Positions 8,472-18,056 of a stretch of DNA of 57,400 bases are shown here, one piece after another. Position numbers and translations under genes: made by a program. Position 1 is the first letter of the stretch, and every line of letters begins with the position of its first letter. The notes below the pieces were generated by a model that did not search any database, had not been told where the DNA came from, and was given only the letters and a program-made list of their open reading frames with translations. The stretch is from Armatimonadota bacterium (GTDB taxonomy: Bacteria; Armatimonadota; Fimbriimonadia; Fimbriimonadales; GBS-DC): contig JAIMAN010000011.1 of the NCBI GenBank assembly GCA_023511915.1, positions 1 to 57,400 of the forward strand, given 5' to 3'.

Positions 8472-9890
8472 TTATCGGTTTGCGATGCGTTGCAAGTTTT
8501 TGCGGGCATCTTCCAATTTGGGGTCAAGTTTGAGCGCCTCTTGATACATCGTGCGCGCTTTGGCGAGTTGCCCCGCGCGTTCGTGGGCGGCGCCCAAGTT
8601 GTTGTGATACACCGCCGAGCGCGGGTTCAGCGCGACGGCGCGCTCCAACGCTTTGATGGCTTCCTGAATGCGGTTGGAGCGCATCAGCGCAAGCCCCAAG
8701 TTGTTCCATGCCACATGCGAGCGTTCGTTCTCTTTCAGCACGGCGCGGTACTGCGCTTCTGCGCCGCGCAGGTCGCCCTTCTCCATCAGCAGGTCGCCAA
8801 TCGCTAAACGCGCCTCCTGGCTTTTGGGGTTCTCGGCGACGACCTGCTGATACAGGCGCAGTGCGTCGTCCGCTTCGCCCTTGAGCCGCTTCACGGTCGC
8901 GAGGTTGAGCCGTGCGCTGGTTAGGCGCGGGTTAATCTCCAGCGCGCGCTGGAGGGTCGCCTCGGCGTCGTCCAGTCGCCGTTGGCGCAGCTGCACGAAG
9001 CCGAGCTGGTTCAGCGCGTCGGCGTCGTTGGGGCGCAGGTTCAGCGTGTTCTCGAACGCGGTCGCCGCTGCAGCAAGGTTGCCACGCTGAAGGTGCGCCA
9101 CACCCAAGTTGTAGTGCAGGTCGGGGCTGTCGGGGTTGGCGGCGATGCCCCGCTCCAGCGACAGAATCGCTTTTTCGGGCTGGCGAAGGCGCGTGTACGC
9201 CTCGCCCAGCTTCAGCCAGCCGTTGGCTTCTGTGGGCATCTTGGGCATTGCCTGTTCCAGCAGCGCTGCGGCGCGCTGCCACTCACTCAGCCCCGCCAGC
9301 GCCAGCGCGTAGTTGAACTTGAAGGTGGTGTTGCTGGGGTCTAACTCGGTCGCCCGCTTGTAATGCTCCGCCGCCCGCGCAGGCAGCTTCATCATCTGGT
9401 AGGCATAGCCCAGATTGTTGTGCGCGTTCGCATCGCGCGGGTTCAGCTGAATCGACCGCTGGTAATGCTCCGTCGCTTTCTGGTACTGGCGCGTCTTAGT
9501 GTAGAGATTGCCCAGATTGTAGTGCGCGTCGGCGTCGTTGGGCTTGATCTCAATCGCCTTGCGGTAGGCGTTAATGGATTTGTCCAGTTGGTTCGTGTGC
9601 AGGTAGGCGTTGCCGAGATTGTTCCATGCCTCGGCGTTTTTGGGGGTGAGCTGGGTCGCCTTCTCAAGCATAGGAACCGCTTCCGCGTACTTGCCCGTCT
9701 TCAGGTACAGATAACCCAGCCAGTTGACGACGGTTTTGTTGTTCTCGTCGCGCTGGTAGAGGGTCTCGAACATCTCGATAGCTTCTGTTGTTTTGCCCTG
9801 ATTCGCCAGCGCAACAGCCTCGCTGACTGTCTGCGCTGTTAGTGTCCCGCACATCGCCACAATCAAAATCCAGCTCGCCACGATTCGCAT
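8472..9890 (-). CDS. Secreted/periplasmic TPR-repeat protein
   Basis: Signal peptide and many canonical TPRs (AEAWNNLGNAYLHTNQLDKSINAYRKAIEIKPNDADAHYNLG). Confidence 0.85.
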   Translation of the reverse strand: MRIVASWILIVAMCGTLTAQTVSEAVALANQGKTTEAIEMFETLYQRDENNKTVVNWLGYLYLKTGKYAEAVPMLEKATQLTPKNAEAWNNLGNAYLHTNQLDKSINAYRKAIEIKPNDADAHYNLGNLYTKTRQYQKATEHYQRSIQLNPRDANAHNNLGYAYQMMKLPARAAEHYKRATELDPSNTTFKFNYALALAGLSEWQRAAALLEQAMPKMPTEANGWLKLGEAYTRLRQPEKAILSLERGIAANPDSPDLHYNLGVAHLQRGNLAAAATAFENTLNLRPNDADALNQLGFVQLRQRRLDDAEATLQRALEINPRLTSARLNLATVKRLKGEADDALRLYQQVVAENPKSQEARLAIGDLLMEKGDLRGAEAQYRAVLKENERSHVAWNNLGLALMRSNRIQEAIKALERAVALNPRSAVYHNNLGAAHERAGQLAKARTMYQEALKLDPKLEDARKNLQRIANR

Positions 9891-9966
9891 AGTCGCCTCC
9901 AGAAGCTTAGACGCCCTGAAGTATACCCGTGTGCCCAGAAGTGCGAGATTTTCACACGGTTTTCAT

Positions 9967-10830
9967 TCAGTAGCTGTAGGTGTCGCCGCTTTGCGCCATG
10001 TACGCGCTGTAGGTCATCCCGACCGCTGCTCCGCCGACCACCAGCACGATTGCCAGCGGCAGGGCGAACCGCACAGCAGGCGACAATCGCTGCATCGCGG
10101 GCAACAGGCGCAGCGCAGGGGTTAGCGCGAGCAGGTACAGCACAACGAGCTGCCCCGGCGTCAGTTGCGCGAAGCCGAGCGCGGTCGTCCACAGCGACAT
10201 AAACAGCAGCATCGCCAGCGCGACAGCCCCGCGCCCAATGGTGAAGCTGCGCAGGAACGCCAACAGCACGCCGACGCCGACCACTGCGCCCAGCGTGCCC
10301 GACAGCTGCGCCAGCGACGCGCTCTTCGCGCCGTAAAACAGCACGCCCGCGCTCACCCCGCCCAGCAGGGCAATCAGGAACGGCGTCGCCAGCCCGCGCT
10401 CTTCGCCCAGCGGCGCGGTCAGCGTCATCAGCAGCCAAGTCGCGAGCGCGAAGCCGACGATATACGCCACGCCCGCCGTCAGCGACCAGAAGCCCGACTC
10501 CATCAGCGGGCGGAACGGCGGCACAAACAGCCACAGCACGCCCAGCAGCGCGCCCCACACCCACACCCAGCGATACGCAGGCACAATCCCCGCCAGCCAA
10601 CCCAGCGGCAACGCCAGCAGCGCGTGCCAGAACACCCACTGCGTCGCGTCGATCGGCGGGAAGTCGGGGCGACCCTGCACGCGCCAATACAGCACGGCAA
10701 AGCCCACGCTGACGCCCAACGCGCTCAGCAGCGCATAGGCGCGGCGGAGCCGCCAGCCCAGCAGCCAGAACACCCCAGCCGCCAGCGCTGCCAGCCCCGC
10801 CGTTAACGCGCTCTCAAGAATGACGCTCAC
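9967..10830 (-). CDS. Polytopic membrane protein, function unknown
   Basis: Multiple hydrophobic segments; ends adjacent to YceI gene. Confidence 0.65.
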   Translation of the reverse strand: MSVILESALTAGLAALAAGVFWLLGWRLRRAYALLSALGVSVGFAVLYWRVQGRPDFPPIDATQWVFWHALLALPLGWLAGIVPAYRWVWVWGALLGVLWLFVPPFRPLMESGFWSLTAGVAYIVGFALATWLLMTLTAPLGEERGLATPFLIALLGGVSAGVLFYGAKSASLAQLSGTLGAVVGVGVLLAFLRSFTIGRGAVALAMLLFMSLWTTALGFAQLTPGQLVVLYLLALTPALRLLPAMQRLSPAVRFALPLAIVLVVGGAAVGMTYSAYMAQSGDTYSY

Positions 10831-11417
10831 TAACGAATACCCTCCACCGCGAAGGTGACGCGCACCTCATCCGCCAGCCCGCCGTTCAAACCGTAGTTGA
10901 TGTTGAACTGGCTGCGGCGGATGGTGAAGGTGGTCTCGAAGCCGATAATCTCCTGCCCGCGCTGGTTGCGTCCCTTGCCCGTGAAGGTCACTCGCGCGGT
11001 TATCGGGCGCGTCACGCCGCGCATGGTCAGGTTGCCCTGCACCTCAACCGTGGTGTCGTTGAGTTTGCGTACACGCGTGCTCTTGAAGGTGATTTTCGGG
11101 AACTGCCGCGTGTTGAAGAAGTCGGGGTTGCGCAGGTGGTCGTCGCGCTGGCTGTTGCCTGTATCCACGCTGTTCGCGTCAATCTCCAGCTCGATGGAGC
11201 TGTTGGCGGGGTTCTTCTCGTCCACGACAATCGTGCCCGAAAAGGTGTTGAAGCGCCCGTAAGCGAAGCCCGTATTCAGGTGCTTCACGCGGAAGATGAT
11301 GAACGAGTGAACGGGGTCTACGCGGTAGGTCACCGCTTGCGCCTGCGTTGATTGCAGCGAGCCGACCAGCATCGCCAGAATGCTGAGATATGCCACGAAA
11401 CGAGTCTGTTTACGCAT
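10830..11417 (-). CDS. YceI-family protein (secreted)
   Basis: VTYRVDPVHSFIIFRVKHLNTGFAYGRFNTFSGTI...GVTRPITARVTFTGKG; signal peptide; GGAGG upstream of ATG 11417. Confidence 0.88.
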   Translation of the reverse strand: MRKQTRFVAYLSILAMLVGSLQSTQAQAVTYRVDPVHSFIIFRVKHLNTGFAYGRFNTFSGTIVVDEKNPANSSIELEIDANSVDTGNSQRDDHLRNPDFFNTRQFPKITFKSTRVRKLNDTTVEVQGNLTMRGVTRPITARVTFTGKGRNQRGQEIIGFETTFTIRRSQFNINYGLNGGLADEVRVTFAVEGIR

Positions 11418-11745
11418 AGTTAACCGCCTCCTCTGGAGTAGATTGGTCGCACTCGGTCTTATCAAGCGTGGCGAGCCAGCGTGCGAAGGCGCACAAGGTG
11501 TCGCGCTGGACGCGGAAGTAGTGGTGCTGTCCTTGCTTGCGCATGGCGACCAGCTCGGCTTGCATCAGCGCGTTCAGGTGGTGCGACACTGTGGACTGCG
11601 CGACGGGGAACCGCTCCGCCAGCTCGCCGCACGAGAGTTCGCCGTGCTGCAGCAGCGTGCGCAGGATGCTCAGGCGCGTGGGGTCCGCCAGCGCCCGCGC
11701 GACTTGGGTCGCCTCGTGCTCCGTTAGTTCACGCCGCTCTTTCAT
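11410..11745 (-). CDS. ArsR-family HTH transcriptional regulator
   Basis: ALADPTRLSILRTLLQHGELSCGELAERFPVAQSTVSHHLNALMQAELV; overlaps YceI start by 8 nt. Confidence 0.88.
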   Translation of the reverse strand: MKERRELTEHEATQVARALADPTRLSILRTLLQHGELSCGELAERFPVAQSTVSHHLNALMQAELVAMRKQGQHHYFRVQRDTLCAFARWLATLDKTECDQSTPEEAVNYA

Positions 11746-11813
11746 AGACCGATGTGCATATATCTATACGCGCGGAGCGCGAGAAAGTTCCCTGTTGCGG
11801 CTAACAGGGGCGA

Positions 11814-12368
11814 TTACTCGTCTTCGGTATCTTCGGCGTCGTCAGGGATGCGACGCAACGCGATGAAGCCCGCCGAGAGCTGTTTCTGGACATACCATTC
11901 TACACCGAGCGACTGGGCGAGGCTCTTGACTGCCTCGCTGCTCCACTCCTCGCCGATAACAACGGGCACGGCGTCGATGCCTGCGCCGCGCAGGGTGTTT
12001 GCGCGTGCGTAGGCGCGGTCAACATCGTCGCGGTCTACCTTGACAGACACTTCGACCACAATCACTTTTGTGCCCCTGCTCCAGATGAAATCGGCGGCTG
12101 TGGGGTCGGCATCCACTTCCAGGATAGGGTCGTCCCCGTTGAGCGTGCGCAGCCATGGTCTCAAAAGCTTGCGCACGAAGGCTGACTCCTCGATGTTTCC
12201 GCCGCGTCCCCCTGCGAAGATAGTTGGCGCACGCTGACATACTTCTTTCTTCAGCTCCGCGTCTCGATGCCTCTCATAAAAGCTTCTTGACCAGTCCCTA
12301 AGCTCGCGGAGATCGCGGGCTATCTGCTCTTGCGCCTCAACAACCTGAAACACTCGAGCGGGTTCCAC
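11814..12368 (-). CDS. DUF3782-like / predicted PD-(D/E)XK-fold protein (GTG start)
   Basis: EVDADPTAADFIWSRGTKVIVVEVSVKVDRDDVDRAYARAN; nuclease-fold-like arrangement, assignment tentative. Confidence 0.55.
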   Translation of the reverse strand: MEPARVFQVVEAQEQIARDLRELRDWSRSFYERHRDAELKKEVCQRAPTIFAGGRGGNIEESAFVRKLLRPWLRTLNGDDPILEVDADPTAADFIWSRGTKVIVVEVSVKVDRDDVDRAYARANTLRGAGIDAVPVVIGEEWSSEAVKSLAQSLGVEWYVQKQLSAGFIALRRIPDDAEDTEDE

Positions 12369-12406
12369 GCTTCAAATTATACCGCACGCGAGGGTATACT
12401 GCAGGC
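12369..12406. promoter_or_regulatory. Compact divergent promoter region with two -10-like boxes
   Basis: Minus-strand TATAAT (12381-12376) 7 nt from GTG 12368; plus-strand TATACT (12395-12400) 6 nt from ATG 12407. Confidence 0.55.
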
Positions 12407-13639
12407 ATGAGCCTCGACCAGCGCGACCTTCAGAAGTGTATTCACTGCGGTCTGTGTTTGCAGGCGTGCCCGACCTATGTGTCCACAGGTCAGGAGGCGG
12501 AGTCGCCGCGCGGGCGGATTTACCTGATGCGCCAAGCGCTGGAGGGGCGCATCGAGTGGGCGCAGGCGCGACCGCATATCGACGCTTGCATGGGGTGTCT
12601 GGGCTGTCAGACGGCGTGTCCGTCGGGCGTACCGTATGCGAAGCTGATCGAGGGGGCACGCGCCGAAGTGGAACAGCACGCCCGTACACCGTTTCAGCGG
12701 TTGGCGCGCTTGCAGGCGATTGCCCGCTTCACGAACCCGACGCATCTGCGCCTGATGTTGCGTATGGCGGGCGCGTTGGGCTTTCGGCGCACGCCACGCT
12801 GGATGGCGCGGCTGCTGGGCGCGAGCGAGTCGGCAGTGCAGCTCCCGGGCCTGCCCGACCGCCCGTGGCGACCGACGCAGACGGTGTACCCCGCGAAGGC
12901 GCAGCCACCCAAAGCGCGGGTGGGGCTATTGCTCGGCTGCGCGATGCAGGCGCTGTTCGGGCGGGCGCATCGAGCCACCGTCGGCATGCTCACGCTGGCG
13001 GGCTACGAGGTACATATCCCCCGCAATCAGGGCTGTTGCGGCGCACTGTGGGTGCATAACGGCTACCCCCACCACGCGCGGCGCAACGCCCGACGGCTAC
13101 TCGCAGCGTTCCGCGAGGTGGACTACATCGCCGTGAACGCGGCGGGCTGCGGCTCCACGATGAAGGAATACGGGCTGCTGTTTCGCGACGCGCCCGACCA
13201 CGCTGAAGCCGAACGCTTCGCCCAGCGCGTGCGCGATGTGCATGAGTTGCTCGCCGACGCCGAGTTGCCGCCCCCCGCACGCGACGACTCGCTGTGCATT
13301 ACCTATCATGACGCCTGCCACCTCGTGCATGGGCAGGGCATTCGCGAGCAGCCACGCGCCCTGCTGAAGCGACTGCCCAGCGTCAAACTGGTGGAGATGG
13401 ACGGCGCGGATATGTGCTGCGGCTCGGCAGGTATCTACAACCTGCTGCAGCCCAAGCTCGCCCGCGACGCGCTCCAGCGTAAGGTGCACGCCATCCAGCA
13501 AACGGGCGCAACGATTGTCGCCAGCGCGAACCCTGGTTGCACGCTCTGGATACGGCAGGGCTTGCAGGAGGCGGGCGCGCCCATCGAAGTGCTGCACCCG
13601 ATGGAAATACTCGCGAAGGCATACGACGCCATGCCATAA
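12407..13639 (+). CDS. glcF: Glycolate oxidase iron-sulfur subunit-like (two 4Fe-4S motifs plus two CCG domains)
   Basis: CIHCGLCLQACPTY, CMGCLGCQTACPSGVPY, NQGCCGALWVHNG, ADMCCGSAGIYNLLQP. Confidence 0.88.
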   Translation: MSLDQRDLQKCIHCGLCLQACPTYVSTGQEAESPRGRIYLMRQALEGRIEWAQARPHIDACMGCLGCQTACPSGVPYAKLIEGARAEVEQHARTPFQRLARLQAIARFTNPTHLRLMLRMAGALGFRRTPRWMARLLGASESAVQLPGLPDRPWRPTQTVYPAKAQPPKARVGLLLGCAMQALFGRAHRATVGMLTLAGYEVHIPRNQGCCGALWVHNGYPHHARRNARRLLAAFREVDYIAVNAAGCGSTMKEYGLLFRDAPDHAEAERFAQRVRDVHELLADAELPPPARDDSLCITYHDACHLVHGQGIREQPRALLKRLPSVKLVEMDGADMCCGSAGIYNLLQPKLARDALQRKVHAIQQTGATIVASANPGCTLWIRQGLQEAGAPIEVLHPMEILAKAYDAMP

Positions 13640-13647
13640 TTGAATCT

Positions 13648-14193
13648 ATGCGGTTTCAGAAGGACGCGCCGCCGCGCTGGATACGGCGCTGGTGCCCCGA
13701 CGAGCATGTGCGAAGCGTTGCGGAGATCACGCCCGAACGCTTGCAGGCGCGGGGCATTCGCGCGCTGCTGCTGGACTTGGACAACACCATTACGCCGTGG
13801 CGCAGCCGCAAAGTGCCCCCCGAAATCGCCGATTGGGTCAAGCAGATGCAGGCGGCAGGCGTCAAGCTCTGCTTCGTGTCCAACACGCGCAACATGGGTC
13901 GGCTGCAGTGGCTCAGCGAGACTTTGGGCATCCCTTATGCGCGGGGACCGATGAAGCCGCGCCGCGCAATGCTGCGCCGCGCGCTGGAGATGCTGAATGT
14001 CGAACCCGAACACGCGGCGATTGTCGGCGACCAGCTGTTTACAGACATCTGGGGAGGCAACCGCTTGGGCATCTACACGATTTGGGTACACCCGATGCAC
14101 CCGCGCGAGTTCATCGGCACAAAGCTCAGCCGCCAAGTGGAAAAGTGGCTGCTCAAGCGGCTGCAGCCCTACCGCATCGAGGACGGCGGATGA
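13648..14193 (+). CDS. YqeG-family HAD IIIA-type phosphatase
   Basis: IRALLLDLDNTITPWRSRKVP...AAIVGDQLFTDIWGGNRLGIYTIWVHP. Confidence 0.88.
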   Translation: MRFQKDAPPRWIRRWCPDEHVRSVAEITPERLQARGIRALLLDLDNTITPWRSRKVPPEIADWVKQMQAAGVKLCFVSNTRNMGRLQWLSETLGIPYARGPMKPRRAMLRRALEMLNVEPEHAAIVGDQLFTDIWGGNRLGIYTIWVHPMHPREFIGTKLSRQVEKWLLKRLQPYRIEDGG

Positions 14194-15029
14194 TCGACGC
14201 GCATACCGCACTGACGGGCGTGCTGGGCTACCCTGTGCGCCACTCGCTCTCGCCCGCGATGCACAACGCGGCGTTCCGCGCGCTGGGGTTGAACTGGGTC
14301 TACTTGGCGTTCGAGGTCGCTCCCGACAGGCTCGCGCAGGCGATTGCAGGGATGCGCGGGCTGGGCATTCGCGGGCTGAACCTGACGATTCCGCACAAGG
14401 AGGCGGTCCTCCCGCTGCTGGACGGGCTGACGGACGCTGCGCGGCACATCGGCGCGGTCAACACGCTGTTCTGGGACGGCGAACGGCTCATCGGCGACAA
14501 CACGGACGCGGAGGGCTTCCTGCGTGCGCTGGGAGAGGCTGGGGTGAACCCCGCGGGGCAGACGGTGCTGGTGCTGGGGGCGGGCGGCGCGGCGCGCGCG
14601 GTGGTGTACGCGCTGCGTCAGCAAGGCTGCACCGTGTGGCTTGCAAACCGCTCGCGAGAACGCGCAGAGGCGTTGGCGGACGCTTTCGGCTGTGTGGGGG
14701 TATTGCCGCTGGAACGCGACGCGCTCGCGGAGTGCGCGGCGCACACAGACGGCGTCGTGAACAGCACTTCGCTCGGCATGGAACCGCACGCCGACACGAT
14801 GCCCCCCGTGCCCGTTGAGGCGTTGCCTGCAGGCGCGTGGGTGTGCGACTTAGTGTACCGCCCGCTGCAGACGCGCCTGCTGGAGACAGCATCAGCGCGT
14901 GGGCTGAAGACCATCGACGGGCTGGGCATGCTGGTGCATCAGGGCGCGCTCGCATTTGAACGCTGGACGGGCAGCCATGCGCCTGTAGACGCAATGCGCT
15001 CGGCTGCCCGAAACGCGCTGGGTCTATGA
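14190..15029 (+). CDS. aroE: Shikimate dehydrogenase
   Basis: GVLGYPVRHSLSPAMHNAAF, NLTIPHKEAVLPLLD, GAVNTLFW, LGAGGAARAVVYAL; ATGA overlap with YqeG. Confidence 0.94.
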   Translation: MIDAHTALTGVLGYPVRHSLSPAMHNAAFRALGLNWVYLAFEVAPDRLAQAIAGMRGLGIRGLNLTIPHKEAVLPLLDGLTDAARHIGAVNTLFWDGERLIGDNTDAEGFLRALGEAGVNPAGQTVLVLGAGGAARAVVYALRQQGCTVWLANRSRERAEALADAFGCVGVLPLERDALAECAAHTDGVVNSTSLGMEPHADTMPPVPVEALPAGAWVCDLVYRPLQTRLLETASARGLKTIDGLGMLVHQGALAFERWTGSHAPVDAMRSAARNALGL

Positions 15030-15944
15030 CTTACGCCACACCTGCCAGAAGGTCGCCGCGTAGCGCCGAAATCCCGCGCGCCTGCCCAGCGTAAGCACGA
15101 CGCCTCCCAGACCCAGCAGCACGCGCAGCAGCGCGCCGCCCCTGTTCAGCCAGCGGCACACCCGCGCCTGCCACGCGCCGTGAAACTTGCGAAAGTACCG
15201 CTCCTTGCCGCGATTGTAGTAAATCACCATCTGCGCCCGCTGCGGCTCGCCGCTCGCGCCCAAGTGATGCACGAACACCGCGTCATGCACATAGTGAATC
15301 TTGCCCCCTGCTTGGCGCACGCGGTAGCACAGGTCGGTGTCCTCGCAATACAGGAAGTAGTCCTCGTCGAAGCGCGGGAACGGGCGTCGCAGCATCATGC
15401 ACGCGCCCATCACCTGCTCGGTCTCGATGGTCGCGCTGAAGTCCCAGTGGGTGCGCCAGTAGCCCCCGAACAGGCGCGTGCGCGGGAACAGTTTTGCCAG
15501 CATGCTCTGCTCGCAGAAGACCCACCACAGCGTGAGGTCGCGGGCGCAGGAGGGCTGGACGCGCCCGTCGGGATAGCGCAACTGCCCGCCGCAGACGGTG
15601 GCGTCGGGGTGGGCGTCCATAAACGCCACCAGCCGCTGCAGCGCGCTGGGCTGGGCGCGGATGTCGGCGTTCAGTATCAGTGCGTAGCGTCCCCGTGCCA
15701 TCTCCAGCCCCTGATTGCACGCTGCGCCGAAGCCGCGATTGTCGGGGTTCGCAATCAGGCGCGCTTGGGGGAACCGCTCGGTGACCATCGCCGCGCTGCC
15801 GTCGGCGGAGGCGTTGTCCACGACGATGACCTCCACCACAAGCCCGTCCCCCTGCTCGCACAGGATCGACTCGATGCACTCGCGCAGCAGTTCGCGCGTG
15901 TTGTAGCTGACGATGATGACCGAAACCTCAGGTGGTGTGCCCAT
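15024..15944 (-). CDS. Glycosyltransferase family 2
   Basis: VSVIIVSYNTRELLRECIESIL...VIVVDNASADGSAAMV...FLYCEDTDLCYRVRQAGGKIHYV. Confidence 0.9.
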   Translation of the reverse strand: MGTPPEVSVIIVSYNTRELLRECIESILCEQGDGLVVEVIVVDNASADGSAAMVTERFPQARLIANPDNRGFGAACNQGLEMARGRYALILNADIRAQPSALQRLVAFMDAHPDATVCGGQLRYPDGRVQPSCARDLTLWWVFCEQSMLAKLFPRTRLFGGYWRTHWDFSATIETEQVMGACMMLRRPFPRFDEDYFLYCEDTDLCYRVRQAGGKIHYVHDAVFVHHLGASGEPQRAQMVIYYNRGKERYFRKFHGAWQARVCRWLNRGGALLRVLLGLGGVVLTLGRRAGFRRYAATFWQVWRKS

Positions 15945-16602
15945 CGAGGAAGGCGAGGCGGATTTGGTAGGCGTAGCCGTGTCGGGTCGGGGCGCGTTCG
16001 CAGGCGACGACGCGGGCGCGGCACTCCCCGTCGCAGCAAGTGACGCCGCGCAGAGTCGGCGGCATCTCCACGCGCAGGTGGGCGTTCAGGGGCACGGGCG
16101 CAGGCGCGTACAGGCGCAGTCCACCCTGACTGGCATCGTGCGCCCACGCAATCCAGTAGTCGTTCGCGAAGCGCAGCGCGACATTCACCTCGTCGGGCAG
16201 CACGATGCGTTCGTAGCGGCGGCGTTGGGTGTGTCGCCAGCGCGAGGCAAGGCGCGCCATCAGACAGGGCTGCGGGCGCGTCTGGCGTCCGAGGAACTGT
16301 ACCGTCGCCTCATGGACGCCTGCAGGGGTCGTCAGGCGCAACTCGGCGAAGGTTCCTGCCTCGAACGAGACGGGCAACCCGCGCTCCAGCGGCGGCGCAA
16401 GGCGCAAGGCGTCGCCGTCCACCCCTGTTAGCACGGTGGCGTATCGCTTGCCCGCGATGGTGAACTCCACGCGCTGCCCAGCCTCCAGCGCGGGGCACTC
16501 CCGCAGTGGGCACAGGCTCCAGCGGCGGCTCCCCAGCGCAATCAGCATGCCCCCCAGCAGGGCGAATCCCAACCCGATTCCCAACGCAGTCCAGTCGGTC
16601 AT
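15928..16602 (-). CDS. PilZ-domain (YcgR-like) protein with N-terminal TM segment
   Basis: RWRHTQRRRYERIVLPDEVNVALRF...AHDASQGGLRLYAPAPVP: PilZ RxxxR and DxSxxG-type motifs. Confidence 0.75.
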   Translation of the reverse strand: MTDWTALGIGLGFALLGGMLIALGSRRWSLCPLRECPALEAGQRVEFTIAGKRYATVLTGVDGDALRLAPPLERGLPVSFEAGTFAELRLTTPAGVHEATVQFLGRQTRPQPCLMARLASRWRHTQRRRYERIVLPDEVNVALRFANDYWIAWAHDASQGGLRLYAPAPVPLNAHLRVEMPPTLRGVTCCDGECRARVVACERAPTRHGYAYQIRLAFLDGHTT

Positions 16603-18056
16603 GGCGCAAGTTTCGGAAGCGCGTTCCGTGCGGCTTCCAGCTCGCGCATGGCTTCCACGCGCAGTAGGCTGGCGCGCGCTTCCTCCTCCGAGTTGCGCGA
16701 CAGCAAGTATCGTGCCATTTGTTGCGCGGCTTGGGCAAGCATCTGGCTGGAGAATCGTGTGTGGGCGACGGTGCGGCGTGTGGGGTCAGTCGGCTGGGCG
16801 CGTTCGAGCCACTGTCCGATGCGCAGCGCGTGCAGCACAGCTTGCTCCCCGCGCGTGCGGAGCGCGCTCCAGTTCGGACTGGGGTCGCTGGCGAGGCGAC
16901 GCAAGTCCAGCAGCTCGCCCGCGAGGTCGGCAAGCAGCCCACTGGCGACCTGCAGCCACAGCGCGGCGCGCGCGTCGGTGAGTTCATAGCTGCCATCGGG
17001 CAGATTCTCCAACGCGCGGGTCGCGCCCAGCAGCAGGTAGCGTCGGTAGGCGACCTCCGCGCCGTTCTGCTCGGCAATCGGCTGCAGCGTGCGCGCGGCG
17101 GCAGGCGCGTCCCCTTGCATCAGCAGTGCGTCGAACAGCGCGAGGCGCAGGGCGACCGAGTTGGGCTGCGCCTGTAGCGCGGTCTGGAGACGGCTCATCG
17201 CCTCGGCGGGCTTGCCTTCCGCTTGGAGCAGTGCTGCCCACTCCAACGCGAACCGCTCGTCGTTGGGGTACAGCTGTACGGCGCGGGTCAGCTCGCGTTG
17301 CGCCAGCTCGCCGAGATTCAGCCGACGGTACAGGCGGATCAACGCCATGCGCAGATCGGCGTCGTCGGGCTGCGCGTTCACGGCGGCGCGCAGGTGGGGC
17401 AGCGCCTCAGCGAGTTTGCCCTCGCGCAGCAGCTGCTCGGCAAGCGGGCGCGGCTCGGCAGGTTGGGGCGTCTCCGCGCGGGGGTGCGAGGGCGTAGGCG
17501 TCTGCAACTGCTCGGCGAGGCGCGGCAGGGTGTCCCATAGCTCCGCGTCCAAGCGCAGCGCGACGGTGCGTCCCAGCGTCTGCAGCGCGGTTGTGTCGTC
17601 TGACTTGCCCTGCTGCGAGGCGACCTGCTGGAAGCCCTCAGTCTCCCACACGGGCGCACGCGCACCTATGCGCCAGACCTTGATGGTGTATTCAAAGCTG
17701 TTCTGTTCAGGCGCACGGGTGCAGCGCACGGTCATCACAAACGCTGCGCCCCACGCGCGCGCGAGTTGCCCCCGCAGGGCAGGCGTCGGGCTGGCGAGTT
17801 GTTCCGCGCTTAGCCCACGCTGTTGGGCGAACTGTTGGGCAATCGGGTGCGTCGGGCTGTACCATTCCACGCGCGCCTTGCGCAGCTCCTGCAAAAAGGG
17901 CGTCAGGTGCGGCGTGAGGTCAACATTCGGGTCGTAGGGCTGGTCGTTGTGCTGAATCGGCGGCGCAGGGTCGGTGAAGATGAGGAGCGTCGGCTGCGCC
18001 CAGCCGACAGCGAGAATCAGAGTTGCGACCCCAAGCAGCGCGGCTACTCGTTGCAT
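16599..18056 (-). CDS. Secreted TPR-repeat protein
   Basis: Signal-like N-term at 18056; TPRs EGKLAEALPHLRAAVNAQPDDADLRMALIRLYRRL. Confidence 0.75.
   Translation of the reverse strand: MQRVAALLGVATLILAVGWAQPTLLIFTDPAPPIQHNDQPYDPNVDLTPHLTPFLQELRKARVEWYSPTHPIAQQFAQQRGLSAEQLASPTPALRGQLARAWGAAFVMTVRCTRAPEQNSFEYTIKVWRIGARAPVWETEGFQQVASQQGKSDDTTALQTLGRTVALRLDAELWDTLPRLAEQLQTPTPSHPRAETPQPAEPRPLAEQLLREGKLAEALPHLRAAVNAQPDDADLRMALIRLYRRLNLGELAQRELTRAVQLYPNDERFALEWAALLQAEGKPAEAMSRLQTALQAQPNSVALRLALFDALLMQGDAPAAARTLQPIAEQNGAEVAYRRYLLLGATRALENLPDGSYELTDARAALWLQVASGLLADLAGELLDLRRLASDPSPNWSALRTRGEQAVLHALRIGQWLERAQPTDPTRRTVAHTRFSSQMLAQAAQQMARYLLSRNSEEEARASLLRVEAMRELEAARNALPKLAP

Noticed and set aside
13692-14189. 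N-terminal extension of the aroE ORF
   Set aside because: Overlaps yqeG out of frame; the AroE family N-terminus begins at 14190.
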